This document shows, one piece after another, positions 24,963 through 36,862 of a stretch of DNA of 64,000 bases (positions within the stretch are counted from its first letter, which is position 1; every line of letters begins with the position of its first letter). The notes under the pieces are model-generated. The model was given only the letters and a program-made list of their open reading frames with translations, had not been told where the DNA came from and ran no database searches. Origin of the DNA: Epiperipatus broadwayi (taxonomy: Eukaryota; Onychophora; Udeonychophora; Euonychophora; Peripatidae). The position numbers and the translations under genes are program-made. The DNA lies in the NCBI GenBank assembly GCA_028023455.1, contig JAQFVV010012575.1, positions 1,916,517 through 1,980,516 on the forward strand, in the 5' to 3' direction.

Positions 24963-25450
24963 TTTTATGTAGATTTCAACTAGTGGTATGTCTTGTTTCT
25001 ATTTCTTATATATATTTGTATTACAACAAGGAATGTTTTAATATATATAACGCGTTTTAAGCAATGTAAAAATGCCTGAAGCAGAACATACTATTTAGCA
25101 AACTAGTTAAATGCTGCTTAGTGATGCTTTATAATTTTTTTTTTTTTATTTTTATCCTCTAGTTGAAAATATCTGGGTGGTCCATTACCAATTAATAATA
25201 TGTTGTCTAGGTTGGTTGATTATTCGTTAGCGATCAGAAAAAAATCCTAAATCTAAACTTCAAATTAAGGACATGATTAACAGATGGGATCACCATTAAC
25301 CCATATAGTCTTCAATATATGTATAACATAGTTAGGACATTCATCGTTCACATTTAATAAAATTATTTTTTAAGCTTTAGAAGTAAAACCAATAGTGAAA
25401 TACAAATCTTTATTAATAAAACAAGAAACTGCATTAAAAAAAAAAATAAG

Positions 25451-25541
25451 TCTTGCATTGGTGGTCGAGAGGTCAGCGCGACGGCCTTACAAGCAGTTGC
25501 CCGGGTTGGGGTTCGCGTCCCTGCCGATGCTATCACACTTG
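25451..25541 (+). mobile_element. tRNA-Gly-derived SINE, copy 5
   Basis: Short variant: TCTTGCATTGGTGGTCGAGA, CGGCCTTACAAGCAGTTGCC and a B box GGGTTCGCGTCCC (GGGGTTCGCGTCCC as read), CGATGCTATCACACTTG, followed by an AAT-repeat tail. The two open frames that cross it on opposite strands are artefacts of its G+C content. Confidence 0.9.
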
Positions 25542-26042
25542 AGAAAAAATAATAATAATAATAAAAATACAAACATAAAGGCTTTAAAAGTTAAGATTTA
25601 AAAATATCGACTACCAACTTTAACTTGCATTTGCTGACCATCTACTACTTGCCAAAAGTCAAAACAGTTCACATTTTTAATGATCTCACTTAATTATAAT
25701 TAAAGTTTAATTCATTAACTCAGTGTTATATTGACTTCCAATATTTTACCAATTTATACTAAACTAAAAAAGAATATCAAATAATTACTGTCGAAAATAG
25801 ATTTTTAATTCTAAATAATATATTTGACAAATTATAATAAAGTAATGATATCAGGATAAAAAAAATATTAGTTTCATCATTAACTAAGATTATTATAAAC
25901 ACTTTTAACGAAATAATATTAAAAGACAGTTGAAAGCAATGAAAAAAGGAATGAATATTTAATGGAATATTATAAATATAATTATTACTATTATGAGATA
26001 GTTTTTATGTTATATAGTTTGATAATATATATATATATTTAA

Positions 26043-26128
26043 TGTGTCAAATCGTCGGCCGGGAAGCGAACCTTTGGACAACTGCTTGTAAGGCAGCTGT
26101 GCCAACCACTCGGCCACCAATGATTGAC
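26043..26128 (-). mobile_element. tRNA-Gly-derived SINE, copy 6, with TSD
   Basis: On the minus strand: GTCAATCATTGGTGGCCGAG, TGCCTTACAAGCAGTTGTCC, a damaged B box and CGGCCGACGATTTGACAC. The direct repeat TAGTTTGATAATAT flanks it (26015-26028 and 26129-26142), with an (AT)n tail on the 3' side of the element. Confidence 0.92.
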
Positions 26129-26142
26129 TAGTTTGATAATAT

Positions 26143-27785
26143 TTGTTTAGGATATTTGAATATTTAGATCAGCCACAAACATAGCTATTGAAATATATTT
26201 AAGTTTTTTTTTATTGTTTGTTACAAGCTGTTTTTGAACAGTTCATTAAAAACAGAATTATCTGGGGGAGAAGTGTCTCCTAGCAAAAAAAAAAAAAACA
26301 CACTGCATTTCTTAAACTTTCAATAATGCAAGAAACATAAAACAAATTCGGAAAAAAAAAGTAAAACTTTTTTGTTTTGTAGTACTAATTGTGTTTATTC
26401 CGGATGTGAATATCATCTACTGATCATGCATTTTTTTTATAATAAAGGTATCTATTTTTTTCATATTATCTTTTCTATACCCAGTAATTAAAGTTATCTA
26501 TAGTGATACCTTTGCAACAATATTTGCACTTGCCGTTGCTTTTAATTATTACTTTCTCACTAAAGTTAAGCAAAAGTAATTAAGAATAGTGAGGGATTAA
26601 GTTCTCTATTGTAGAGATTTCCGATGCTGTGATAGATTGAGTTAATGTCACCTTTCTACTGTTTTCTACAAATATAATGCAATAAACATATTTATGGTAC
26701 GTTCTCGTGTTTCTTTTCTGTTCAATTTTAAATGGATTTGGGGGGGGGGGGTTGAAGAAATTAACTATTCGAACATATAACATATGAACATATATAATAT
26801 ATAAACAACTAACGTTGCAGTAAAGCATCCAATTACCATGCCCCTGATCAGAATATCAAATCTGAGAAAAAAATTGGAGTTTCTGGAGGTAGCTAAATTT
26901 TTCAAGCAAATGTAGAATTTTATTTTGTAAATATCCAATATAGCTAGTCTTAAAATTATTGGATGGTGTGAAGACTTTTTTAAATTCTTCGATAAAAGTT
27001 TTCATCAATCAATAGAGAATTAACCTAGAGAATAACGTCTTCGCTTTATTAATTAACCTAGAGAGTAACGTCTTCGCTTTATTAATCATCAATGGAAGGA
27101 AGCTGAGGAACCATAGGCTCTAAGAAGATTATTTTAAGCTGTTTTAGTTACTTATCTGTTTATAGGTATTATTTTTTAATTAGCATGTATATATAAAAGA
27201 CTTAATAAATTAAGATGAAATATCACTTCTTAGCTGAATGATTGATTCCTACGATGAAATTCAATTATTCCTCTAATTATTGCATTTTAAGTATTTATTA
27301 TCTTTATTGCAATATTTTTAAATTCTTCTTTCAACTTTTCTGCATTCAATAAACTTACAAATAATATTTTTAATACTATTTTATTCAAGAAAATGCAATA
27401 AAATAATCATCGTAAAACCATAAAGTTGTTTACGCTAAAATATTCTGAATTTTAACTCTATTTCCGAAGCAAATAAATGACGTTAAATTTACCTTAAAAA
27501 TTTATGATCGTCTTCAAAACAATAGGATTGCAATTTTATTTGAAGAAACTAAGAGAAAATTAGATTAAAACTCTATCTGCGAAGAATGAATGTTAAATTT
27601 GCCAAACCAAATAACATGACATGCTTCTCACTCAATAAAAGGGTCTTAACCCACGTTTAATTAATTATTATAATTTTATTATACTTTTTAAATACATAGA
27701 AATGTTAAAACTTTTTTACAATGATGGTCAATTGTATCTCAAGCCAGTGTGTCTATGTCCCCTAAAGCCTAATCCGTTACTCAAA
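26143..27785. other. AT-rich stretch with a 33-bp tandem duplication
   Basis: No gene was recognised. At 27019-27084 a 33-bp unit beginning ATTAACCTAGAGA and ending CTTCGCTTTATTA is present twice in tandem with one difference, a recent local duplication. Homopolymers include A13 near 26286 and a G run (about ten G) near 26740. Confidence 0.55.
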
Positions 27786-27789
27786 GTTG

Positions 27790-28090
27790 TGTGTATGTAT
27801 ATATAGACTCGTAAAAAAAAAAAGCCTACCGGGAGGGTACAGGGTCAAAGTTTCCAGCGCCGTTTCCACTCTCATGGGTTGCTACGCCCCTTGACGGATT
27901 GGTTTCGAGCAGTGCAAATCTGTGCTCGTCACTAGTTAAACTCTTGTATGGATATAAGTGTTATTGAGCGTATGTACTTTTGTAAACCTGGTCTATAATT
28001 GTTACACCTTGTAATATTTGAACAATGTATTTACATCATGTAATGGGTGATCAGTCACCTGCATTTTTTCCTTAATAAAAAAAAAAAGTA
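27790..28090 (+). other. GC-richer A-tailed insert of unknown origin
   Basis: About 240 bp (27825-28070) is clearly richer in G+C than its surroundings (for example GCCTACCGGGAGGGTACAGG and CGCCCCTTGACGGATTGG). It ends in CCTTAATAAA followed by a long A run. This looks like the 3' end of a polyadenylated transcript or retroelement inserted here. No coding sequence, tRNA boxes or matching target duplication were found. Confidence 0.45.
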
Positions 28091-29070
28091 CTTTCATTAG
28101 CATAAAAATCATGTGACAAATCAATACTGATGTACTTTTAGACTCACATAGTATTAGTTTAACAGTTTATCTAACTTCTTTATTAATAAATATAGTTTTA
28201 TTAATTTAAAAAAAAAAAGATAAACGAAATAATTAAGATTTATAATAAATTTGACATCAACAATACGTATATAAAATTAAAGCTATGAAAAAAGAGGTCA
28301 AACGAAAAAACTAAATGTAAGACATGAATGTTTATTTTTTGTCTGATCTATCTGTCTATATAGACAGACAGACAGATAGATAAATAAACCGGTAAGTTTA
28401 AAAAGCAACATCTTTATTTGCTGTTGACTTTTTTCTTTTCTTTTTGCAATAAAGCACCGTAAGTGAATGTCATATTGATGCTGAAAGGTGGGGGGGGAAA
28501 AGTAGTTTGACATTGCTTGCCTCCTTGTTAATAGAATTTGTTCCAACGATTCAAATCAAGAGTTAACTAATGAACTGACGCGTTTAAAGTTGAATTATAG
28601 TATAATAAAGACTTTCATCACTTAAAATGCATAAACAAGGATGAGTCAATAGTTTACAATAGTCCTTTGTTGAGAGGCCATTATTAAAAGATTATAATTT
28701 GAAAAGGCAGTTTCATGCGAGTTTATTAAAACATTATGATTTATTTATGTAACGCTATATAAAATATTAACTCACGCAAACACACAACTACAAACCTATT
28801 TGCGTAAACATACATATTGATCACAAATGTCATTTATTTTATCTGTGACTCATCACTAAATTTTCTTTTTTTATTAAGTTGTGTAATATATACCTTTTCC
28901 ACATGTTTTTGATCATATGTTTCAGTAATGTATAATGAAATAGAAGTTTAAAATCTATTTCTATATAAAGTTCAGTTGGTCATGATTGGAAATTATCAAT
29001 AAAGTTGTAAATAATATGCTATATTTATTAAACTATATATATGCAATATTAATATTATATAATTTATTTT
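28091..29070. other. AT-rich stretch, no gene seen
   Basis: Contains a small palindrome of GATA/GACA units (about 28344-28385). A fragment near 28906-28950 (TTTGATCATATGTTTCAGTAATG) is shared with 5808. Confidence 0.45.
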
Positions 29071-29345
29071 AATACATTGTACAGGCTTAAACCTGCATTA
29101 TATATGTAATATATGCGGGATTCGAACTCATACTTTCACACGATCCACTATTCTCAGTGCCATCTCATACTGCTGACCCACCTGATCACACACATGTTGA
29201 AAAGACAAATAAACACCAATATGCGTATTTCATGCTAAACCAGCAATCATCAGTTGGTCTAGATTAGCTTTATATTAAGATAGCCAATCTTCCTATTTTA
29301 ATGGACAGGCTTCAAACTATTCCAACTCACAACTCTTCAGCCTGA
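29071..29345 (-). mobile_element. tRNA-like repeat family T, copy 1
   Basis: On the minus strand the order is a body with GTTGTGAGTTGGAATAGTTT and CCTGTCCATTAAA, then GATGATTGCTGGTTTAGCAT, then a tRNA-like part (GATCAGGTGGGTCAGCA... to a B box GAGTTCGAATCCCGC at about 29117). It ends with a tail carrying TTTAAGCCTGTACAATGTA. The copy at 30460-30786 has the same order. The tRNA-like part is at the 3' side, unlike standard SINEs, which suggests a composite element. Confidence 0.65.
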
Positions 29346-30167
29346 CTTCCACAGATTTATAGATGTAAACATTAAAATATAGTGGAATTTTCCCAAATAA
29401 AATTTCAACTAGGATGTAATCAGGTGGCAAACAATTAAACCTGGCAATGCAATCTGAAACTATATCTGCTAATAAAATAATATTATTTGCCTGCCTCACA
29501 TTAAGTTAAAAATTAATTTTCTTTTAGCTTAATAATATAGCTGATATAAGAGTTATAAAACAAATATAAATAATTTATATGGGTGAAAATTTGATATACA
29601 AGTTCATATAAATATTTAGAATAAATAATTCTTTTAAAAAGTTTCTCGTCAAAATTTAGAAAAGTTGTTGCATTTTAAATTTTCACAGATTACTAAACTT
29701 AACGAAGTTATATTATTGTCTTAATGTGAGTCCGGCAAATATTAGATGATGTTGTTTCAGATTAATTACTAGTAATTTAATTGTTGTCAGATTACATAAT
29801 AGCTGAAATGTTATTTATATTATTATATGAAAAGTTTCAATTATATATGGGCTTACACTTTTCTATATATGAATTTCTGATTATCTTTATAAAGCGGAAG
29901 ATATTTTCTCAAACTGAAAATGTTATTTTTATTTTTAGTATCAAAGCAGAAATGCTTAACCCAAATTCAATGTTAAGAATAAAAACAAACGTATCTTCCA
30001 ATATTGGTTTAAATAAGTAATCATATAAAAAGCTAAAACTAAAAACTTTTCATGAGAATGCATGTTTATATAAATAAACTAGCAAGCAGATAACAGTAAA
30101 GTGTCGATATTTAAACATTGGGAATTAATATGTATTTCTTGCCAAACATAATTACAAAAAACAAAAT

Positions 30168-30361
30168 AATACATTGTACAGGCTTAAACCTGCATTTATA
30201 TATGTAATATATGCAGGATTCGAACTCAGACTTTCACACTGTGTGATCAGGTGGGTCAGCAATATGAGATGACACTGAAAGTAGTGGGTCGTGTGAAAGT
30301 CTGAGTTCGAATCCCGCATATATTACATATATAATTGCAGTTTAAGCCTGTACAATGTATT
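30168..30361. repeat. Palindromic T-family element
   Basis: The arms at 30168-30239 and 30291-30361 are inverted copies of the T-family end (AATACATTGTACAGGCTTAA; B box GTTCGAATCC on each arm). The 51-bp loop contains the A-box side of the tRNA-like part (GATCAGGTGGGTCAGC). Two B boxes therefore face outward around one A-box region. It arose as an inverted half-duplication of the T element. Confidence 0.8.
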
Positions 30362-30459
30362 AATTTATTTAAATAGTGTGTAAAAGGTTTGCCCATCCCT
30401 CGCATATATATGTATAAATGGATTATTCTCCTGTACATGAGGGCTCAGAGTGACTAATA

Positions 30460-30786
30460 TGTCAACATGGGTAGGATGACAACCTTGGCTCTAACAAGGG
30501 CTTTGAACGTTCCATCATCAGATTTTCAATGAAATGGAAAGCTGAAAAGTTGTGAGTTGGAATAGTTTGAATCCTGTCCATTAAAGTATGAAGATTGGCT
30601 ATCTTAATATAAAGCTGAGCACTGATTATATATGTGTGTGAGGATAGTAATCTAGATCAATTGATGATTGCTGGTTTAGCATGAAATACGTATATTGGTG
30701 ATTATGTGTGTGATCAGGTGGGTCAGCAATATGAGATGGCACTGAGAGTAGTGGGTCGTGTGAAAGTCTGAGTTCGAATCCCGCAT
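30460..30786 (+). mobile_element. tRNA-like repeat family T, copy 2
   Basis: Same module order as the minus-strand copy at 29071: GTTGTGAGTTGGAATAGTTT, CTGTCCATTAAAGTATG, TTGCTGGTTTAGCATGAAAT, then the tRNA-like region GATCAGGTGGGTCAGCA to GAGTTCGAATCCCGC (30769-30784). It stops right after the B box, so it lacks the terminal tail. Confidence 0.65.
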
Positions 30787-30789
30787 AAA

Positions 30790-32179
30790 AAACAAACTAG
30801 TTGTTTTCAGAAATACGTATTAAAAACTAAAAATAGTTCATTCATATTTTAGAAAAATTAAAAATAATTATTCTTTAAAACGCTACATAGTCTTATAAAA
30901 GTGTATTGTAATTCAAATAAAGTCATATATTTGAATCACTAGTTGTTGTACATTTGAAGTAATAATATTGATGATATAAAAGTGATTTGATTTAAATAGT
31001 ATCTAATAAGGTAAAATGAGTTTAAGTTTTTAAATAACAGAAAGTGAGATGGTTTATTTGTCCACCGTGTATAAACCTTATTTAGGCAACACTTCAATAT
31101 TGATGAGAATAAGAAAAATAAAAACACAAACAATTATAAAGCAGAATGGATAATATAGTGCCTTTTTAAACATTTTATTAGACTTGAAAATGTGAAAGTT
31201 ACTTTAAAGTGATAGAGAGTAATTATAAAATGAAAACATTTAAATGTTTACATTAAAATGTTAAATAATTTAATACCATTACAACCTATTGTCTAATAAT
31301 GATTAACAATAATAATTTTATGTTTTAAATGTATGGAATCTTAAAATTAAGAATTTAGTGATAGTGAATAACTAATATATATGACAAGGGGATGAGTTTA
31401 AATCTTAATTCACGTAGAATTTGAAGATACCAGAAATTTAGATTTATTTATCTTTTAATGTTTTATAGTTTAAAAATGTATACATTTTATAATTTGATTT
31501 AAAATAAATGATATAATTTTATATAGATTATTTTTTATATATATCTTGCTGTTATACATAACATGTATTTAATAATGATTTATTAAAGTAAAACATCTAT
31601 TTACTTTTAACTAATTTAGTTTTATGTGAAATTAATGTTGCGGTATCTTGTATATTTGGTTTAGACGTACTCATTCTTTGGCTAATTATCTTCTATATTG
31701 ATCTATGCATTATTATTAACAGTTGAATGCAATTTTATTATTAACAGTTGAATGTATTTAGAAAATTTTAAAAGTTTGATTTTGTTTAAAACGAGTAACA
31801 CTTCAATTAATAGGTGGAGAAAAAAAAATTAATATATAATCTCATGCAAGTAATGGAAGAACAAACCTTTCCAATAATTGTTATCACATTACCCCAGTTC
31901 CAAATATAAAATGACTATTCAGTCTATTTTCTGGGTTCTTATAGTTATAGGAAATCTGATAAGTGATAATATCCAGGATGTAAATAGCCATTTTATGTTT
32001 GCAGGCATATTCATGGTGTTTGGAAGAATTATTATTTCCAGTGTTTATGTATAATTCAAAGCACTATATTTATTAGTTTTTGCATACATAATTATTTTAA
32101 ATACACAGAATATGAAATATCATTAGAAAAAAATTTAAATTTTATTTAAACTTTCAATAACATTCAACTATTAGCAAAA
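30790..32179. other. AT-rich stretch, no gene seen
   Basis: No coding sequence was recognised. TTATTAACAGTTGAATG is repeated in tandem at about 31710-31755. Confidence 0.45.
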
Positions 32180-32520
32180 GTACACAGGGTGGTATATAAC
32201 ACAATGTTTCAGGGTATATTATTCTCTCTTTCTCAGATGTTGCTGAACTGACCAATGACAGTACTATTTTGGGAATTGAACCTGGGTTTTAAATTCTTTG
32301 AATATTGAATTTTAAGATGATGCACTAACAAAGGCAATAGAATAGTCACTAAAAATTTCATATATTTATCTCTAGCTCAGTTGGTTAGAGTGTTACCTTA
32401 TAATTCAATATTCAAATATTTAAAAGTTCCTATGTTAGTATTGTTCCTAATCAAGGCAGCAACATCTAAAGAAAAATGAAGAATAATACCACTCCAAACA
32501 TTGTGTTATATACTAGTATG
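32180..32520. repeat. Head-to-head pair of tRNA-derived SINEs (third tRNA-like family)
   Basis: The right half (+) begins TAGCTCAGTTGGTTAGAG, an A-box like that of tRNA-Ile/Ala-type genes. The left half is the inverted partner and keeps the B box (GGTTCAATTCCC on the minus strand, near 32275). Both halves share a body with CAGCAACATCT and end with AACATTGTGTTATATAC. The first A box is lost in the left half and the B box in the right half, so neither could be transcribed alone. Confidence 0.7.
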
Positions 32521-33179
32521 TATGATATTACTAATAGCTGAATATAACTGGAAGGTTTATATTCTTCTAAATTTCAATATTTAATGTTAGATGAAGAAAA
32601 TAGTCAACATATAATAAAAACTAAAATGCCATCATTTTAAACCTTCAGATAAATAGTGTATATAATGTTATGTAGAAACAATGCATAGTACTATCTAATA
32701 TCTGTATTCTTTATTTAAAGAGTGTGTGTGTGTGTCTGAAAGAAAGTAGCTGAGATGCATTAAAATATAATTAGTTATATGTATAATTTTTGCTATAATC
32801 TATTATTTATTTATCTGAGGAGTTTAGTGTAGTAGTGGAAATGACAGTTTCATTTGCTAGGGGGTCATGGATTTATTTCAACCGAGAAAAGCTAAACAAA
32901 ATTTTACCTTGGCCAATTGAAAAAAATATATATTGCACTTATTCTATCATTTTAATATTTAAAAAACATTGTCCATTTAATAGATGAATTATAACTTATA
33001 CTGGACATATATCACCACATTTTTATTTAAATCTGATGGTATGACTAGAGCTACATATTTCAAAACTTCCTACATGCATATATTGTATATATTTGTACTA
33101 GGTTATCTATTCAAAGGCATGTTCAATGGTAAAGGCAGTTAAGATATTACGACTAAGAAAAGGATGTACTTCAAAAGTT

Positions 33180-34900
33180 GTATACTGATTTAGTAGGTGA
33201 TCTATATTTGATTTTCTCTTTAAACACTGCTTTGATATCATAAAAAATACTGGAATGACTAATCAATCAATTGTAGATTTCTTTAGAAAAATGGCAATTT
33301 ATCATAATAATAATACTATGACAATTTATAAATTCAATGTGTAAACTGAAAACCTTTTAGTATTCGTTTTCATTGACAAATCTTTTGGGGTTTTTTTTTT
33401 TCCAACTTTTATTTCTCTTTTCAATTTTTTATTCAAGAAAGGGGGAGAAGGGGTGAATGAGTGGTAGAGAGACTGGGGAATGTAAAAAAATACGATAAGG
33501 GTTCACTGTTAATTTCTTGTAAAACTATCTACTTAATATTAACTAAAAAAATTATTTGATATAGATATTTTCCAACAACCTTTTCTTATTGCTAATGGAT
33601 AAATTGTTTTGGAATTTTGATTCTTCATTTGCCTTTAGAAATTTTTAAATTTCTTTCCTTGTAGTTTTTTTAAAAGTGAGGAAGGGGATAGAGAAATAAA
33701 CTTGTGATTTATCATAGTAATATTTCTATGATTTAATTTATAAATTCAATGTCTAGTAAAATCTAATTCTATAAAAAAAAATTAAAGATAAAAAAGAAAC
33801 ATTTTACTGACACACCATGTGTTATAAGAAATTTTTTTAAAATTTATTAGAAATTAATTTAAAAATAAGTTTTATGTTCTTTTATTGATCATATTGTTTA
33901 AAATGCTTTTATTTGAAAAGCAACTAGAAACATTAATCTTGAAGTGTTCATTTAAGTTGTTGTATTATTTATTAGTTTTTTAATTTTAAAAAAGTGTCCT
34001 TACATTCTTTATTTAGATATTACCTTGGGCCATCTATGATAGAGAAAAGAAAGACAAAGTTTAGAGTGATTTCATCCTGTCTGTTCATATGTGGCCAATA
34101 AATTATTCAGTTCAAAATAAATACAGCAATGATGCCTTTTAATTTTTAGATTTTTACCAAGTCAAAAAGTAAACAACTGCCAGGCCAGATGGTGGAAATC
34201 TAGATCAATAAGAATGAAGTTTTCATTTTAAACTTCTTTTTGTTAATTTGATGTTGTTGTTTCAAATTCAAACAGTTCATTTTTATTTGAATTGTTTGAT
34301 TTGATTTGTATTGGATGTAGCTGTCAATTAATGTTTTCAATAAAATTGACAATACGATTCTTCATCTTTTCCCTCTTTCCTACCGCTCTCCTCTCATATT
34401 TTAAAATGGCAATAAGGAAGAAAAAAATTAAATTTTTTTTAAAGTCAAATAATAAAAAAAAAAAAATTCTAAAACAAATCTGTCGATTACAAATCAAAAG
34501 AGGGTGTTTAAAATTCTGCACCAATTAATTTTGTATGTCAATATTAGACAGTATTACAACTATAAGAAATCCAAAAAAAACTTGAAAACTTAGAATTTGT
34601 CTTTTTTGCACCCTCTTCCTTTCCCATTTTCTTAAAACCAAACAAGAAATTGAAATGGCAAATAATATTAAAAGTTTGCAAAAAAAAAAAAAGACATGTC
34701 AATAAACAATAAGATGTTTTAGATTTAGTTTTGAATTTATAAATTATGATAACAAATGTTCCAAATCTAAAAAATCTTCAATTTATTGATTAGTCATTTC
34801 AGTATTCTTTCATGACATCAGAACACTGTTTAAAGAGTAAATTAAAGAGAAAATGGAATGTAGGTAACTGACTAGATCAGTAGAAATTCTTGATGATTGT
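33180..34900. repeat. Large imperfect inverted repeat
   Basis: The left arm (about 33180-33470) reappears inverted at about 34600-34900. Shared blocks include TTTAAAGAG with a downstream GATATCA/ATGACATC block, GATTAGTCATT(T/C)CAGTATT, GAATTTATAAATT and a polypurine tract (about 33437-33480) matching polypyrimidine at about 34610-34630. Additional partial units lie between the arms near 33600-33760 and 34370-34520. It is non-coding. The open frames at 34292-34528 and its complement lie inside and are composition-driven. Confidence 0.55.
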
Positions 34901-35106
34901 TGACTATTATTTATTATTCTCTTAATTTAATCTATTTATAGGTTTATCAATAACATCAACCAGACCTAGTGTTTACAGATTCATCATACATAATATCTCT
35001 CACAGCATTAAAGTGTTTATATATATATATATATATGAGTGTAATACTGATTTAAACATTAAAATTATTTAATAAAAAATATTCTGTATATTTATTGTGT
35101 TCTGCT

Positions 35107-35250
35107 CTGATGTAATTAAGCACTTAATCAAGTAAATCCTGAACAAAAACAACACAGCCATCATTAGTACTTTATTGGCCTGTTGTTGGGTAATGTGTAT
35201 TCAGCTGAACATTCTAGTTTTTAATTGATTACATGCTTAATTACATAGAA
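35107..35250. repeat. 144-bp foldback
   Basis: Arms of about 25 bp at the ends: TCTGATGTAATTAAGCACTT on the left, with the complement containing TGCTTAATTACATAGA on the right. The middle about 95 bp is unpaired. It is non-coding with no recognised family. Confidence 0.6.
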
Positions 35251-35504
35251 ATGAACTCAAAATAAAAAAAATACACTTAATATTTCATTAAATGTTTACA
35301 TCAATGTGTTCATGAAAATCTTCTAATTACATAAGGTAAATATTCAAACACAAGCTTTTAACTGATAAATGTAATTTATCAAATGAAATATATGCTTGTA
35401 TACAATATTATTTTTTTTCATGTGTTTATTTTTTGATAATTATCATATTTGCAACATTCAAATATTATTAAAAATACATTTCAGTTTGAGATGATTTTTT
35501 TTTT

Positions 35505-35591
35505 CATATGTCAAATGCGTTGATCGGGAAGTGAACCCGGGCCAGCTGCTTGGAAGGCAGCTATGCTAACCACTAGGCCACCAATGCTTGA
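35505..35591 (-). mobile_element. tRNA-Gly(UCC)-derived SINE, copy 7 (closest to the tRNA)
   Basis: The reverse complement reads GCATTGGTGGCCTAGTGGTT, AGCATAGCTGCCTTCCAAGC, AGCTGGCCCGGGTTCACTTC and CCGATCAACGCA. This follows the whole length of an animal tRNA-Gly with anticodon UCC. Acceptor pairing is nearly complete but has one mismatch and a wobble, and the 3' side continues into the SINE end TTTGACATATG, so it is a SINE head and not a working tRNA gene. Confidence 0.9.
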
Positions 35592-36248
35592 ATTATATCA
35601 CAAACATTTTCTAAATTTTATACTTTTTTATTATTATAAATATTGTTTAAAGTATTATGTTTTTCTTTAATCATTCATAAAAATGTTTTTAAACATACTT
35701 TCTATTTCATGGTTGATTAAGTGCCTATTTTCGTAAATCTATTGTGCTAAATTATTTCTATATGATTAAAGATATTAATTTTGCTTATTTTGAATAAAGC
35801 TTCTTGATATATATATATATTGGTTTGTATGCAAAGGTGAAACTAGAGAGATAATTTTAATCTATATCAATCATGTTTTTTTTTAATGTTTCTTTTGGTT
35901 TATGTTAACAATCAACTAATTATCTATGTTATTTTACAAATGAGATTTAAAATTATAATTGCTTGTAAAAATGAATTTATTACCTTGAAACGCTTTTTTG
36001 GTAAAGTGAATTTTTGAATTTTTTCTTATCAAGATTGTGAACAAATTTTTTTATAATCATTAAAATAATCAGTTTTGTGAATTATTATGCAATTTTCTTA
36101 TCTTTTCATATCTTGCCAGTTTTTAATTAACATATATTTATATTCATGCATTTTCAAAAGAAAATAAGCATTAAATGGAAAAAAATAAATAATTATTTTG
36201 AAAACTTATGAATTAAATAATGATTAAGTTATAAAAGACTAAAATAGC

Positions 36249-36340
36249 CGAGAGGTCAGCGCAGCAGCCTTACAAGCAAGCAGTTGGTTGCAGACGGTTG
36301 TTGCGGGTTCGCCTCTGGCCGATGCTATGACATATGGGAA
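36249..36340 (+). mobile_element. tRNA-Gly-derived SINE, copy 8 (long variant, 5'-truncated)
   Basis: Starts inside the A-box region (CGAGAGGTCAGCGCAGC) and has the expanded anticodon arm (TTACAAGCAAGCAGTTGGTT), the B box GGGTTCGCCTC, CGATGCTATGACATATGG and an A tail. The 16-bp direct repeat AAAAGACTAAAATAGC flanks it (36233-36248 and 36341-36356). Confidence 0.93.
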
Positions 36341-36758
36341 AAAAGACTAAAATAGCATCAAAATAAATAATATATATATACTAATCTTTATTTTAGCCAG
36401 AGAAGAAATCTTCTTCAGAATTCTTCATAAAAATAAATATTTTGGATGTGTTATATATCGTATAAACTCTCACTAAAAGATTAGGATAGCATGAAAAAAG
36501 AATTACACCTAATCACTGTCAGTTCTAATTGGCCATTGTCTGCGATCTTTCTTAATTCAGTTTATTTTATCATCTTAAAAACTAAAGTTTCATTACAGAC
36601 TTTAATTAGAACCATATATATTATGAAGTATATATTGTAAATTACTATTTCTAATTTCTTCATTGAGAATTATAAAAATGGTTAATTTTTTGGTAGAAAT
36701 ATAATTTTTTTAAATTTATTTATTTGTTTTTAAAATTATATAAATTGTTTAGCTTGTT

Positions 36759-36862
36759 CATATGTCAAAACATCGGCCGGGAGGCGAACCAAAACAACTG
36801 TCTGCAACCAACTACTTGCTTGCAAGACGGCTGCGACGACCTCTCGGCTAACAACGCTTGAC
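36759..36862 (-). mobile_element. tRNA-Gly-derived SINE, copy 9 (long variant), with TSD
   Basis: The minus strand reads GTCAAGCGTTGTTAGCCGAG, then the expanded anticodon arm, GGTTCGCCTCCC and CGATGTTTTGACATATG. ATTGTTTAGCTTGTT occurs on both sides (36744-36758 and 36863-36877). Confidence 0.93.

Noticed and set aside
25363-25601. Overlapping 68- and 69-codon ORFs on opposite strands
   Set aside because: Both are reads through the SINE at 25451 and its A-rich flanks.
32372-32440. A tRNA-Ile-like gene
   Set aside because: Only the A-box half resembles a tRNA; the T-arm and acceptor closure are missing and the sequence is part of an inverted SINE pair.
35505-35591. A functional tRNA-Gly(UCC) gene
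   Set aside because: The fold is close to a tRNA, but the acceptor stem has a mismatch and the sequence continues into the SINE-specific 3' end shared with the other copies.
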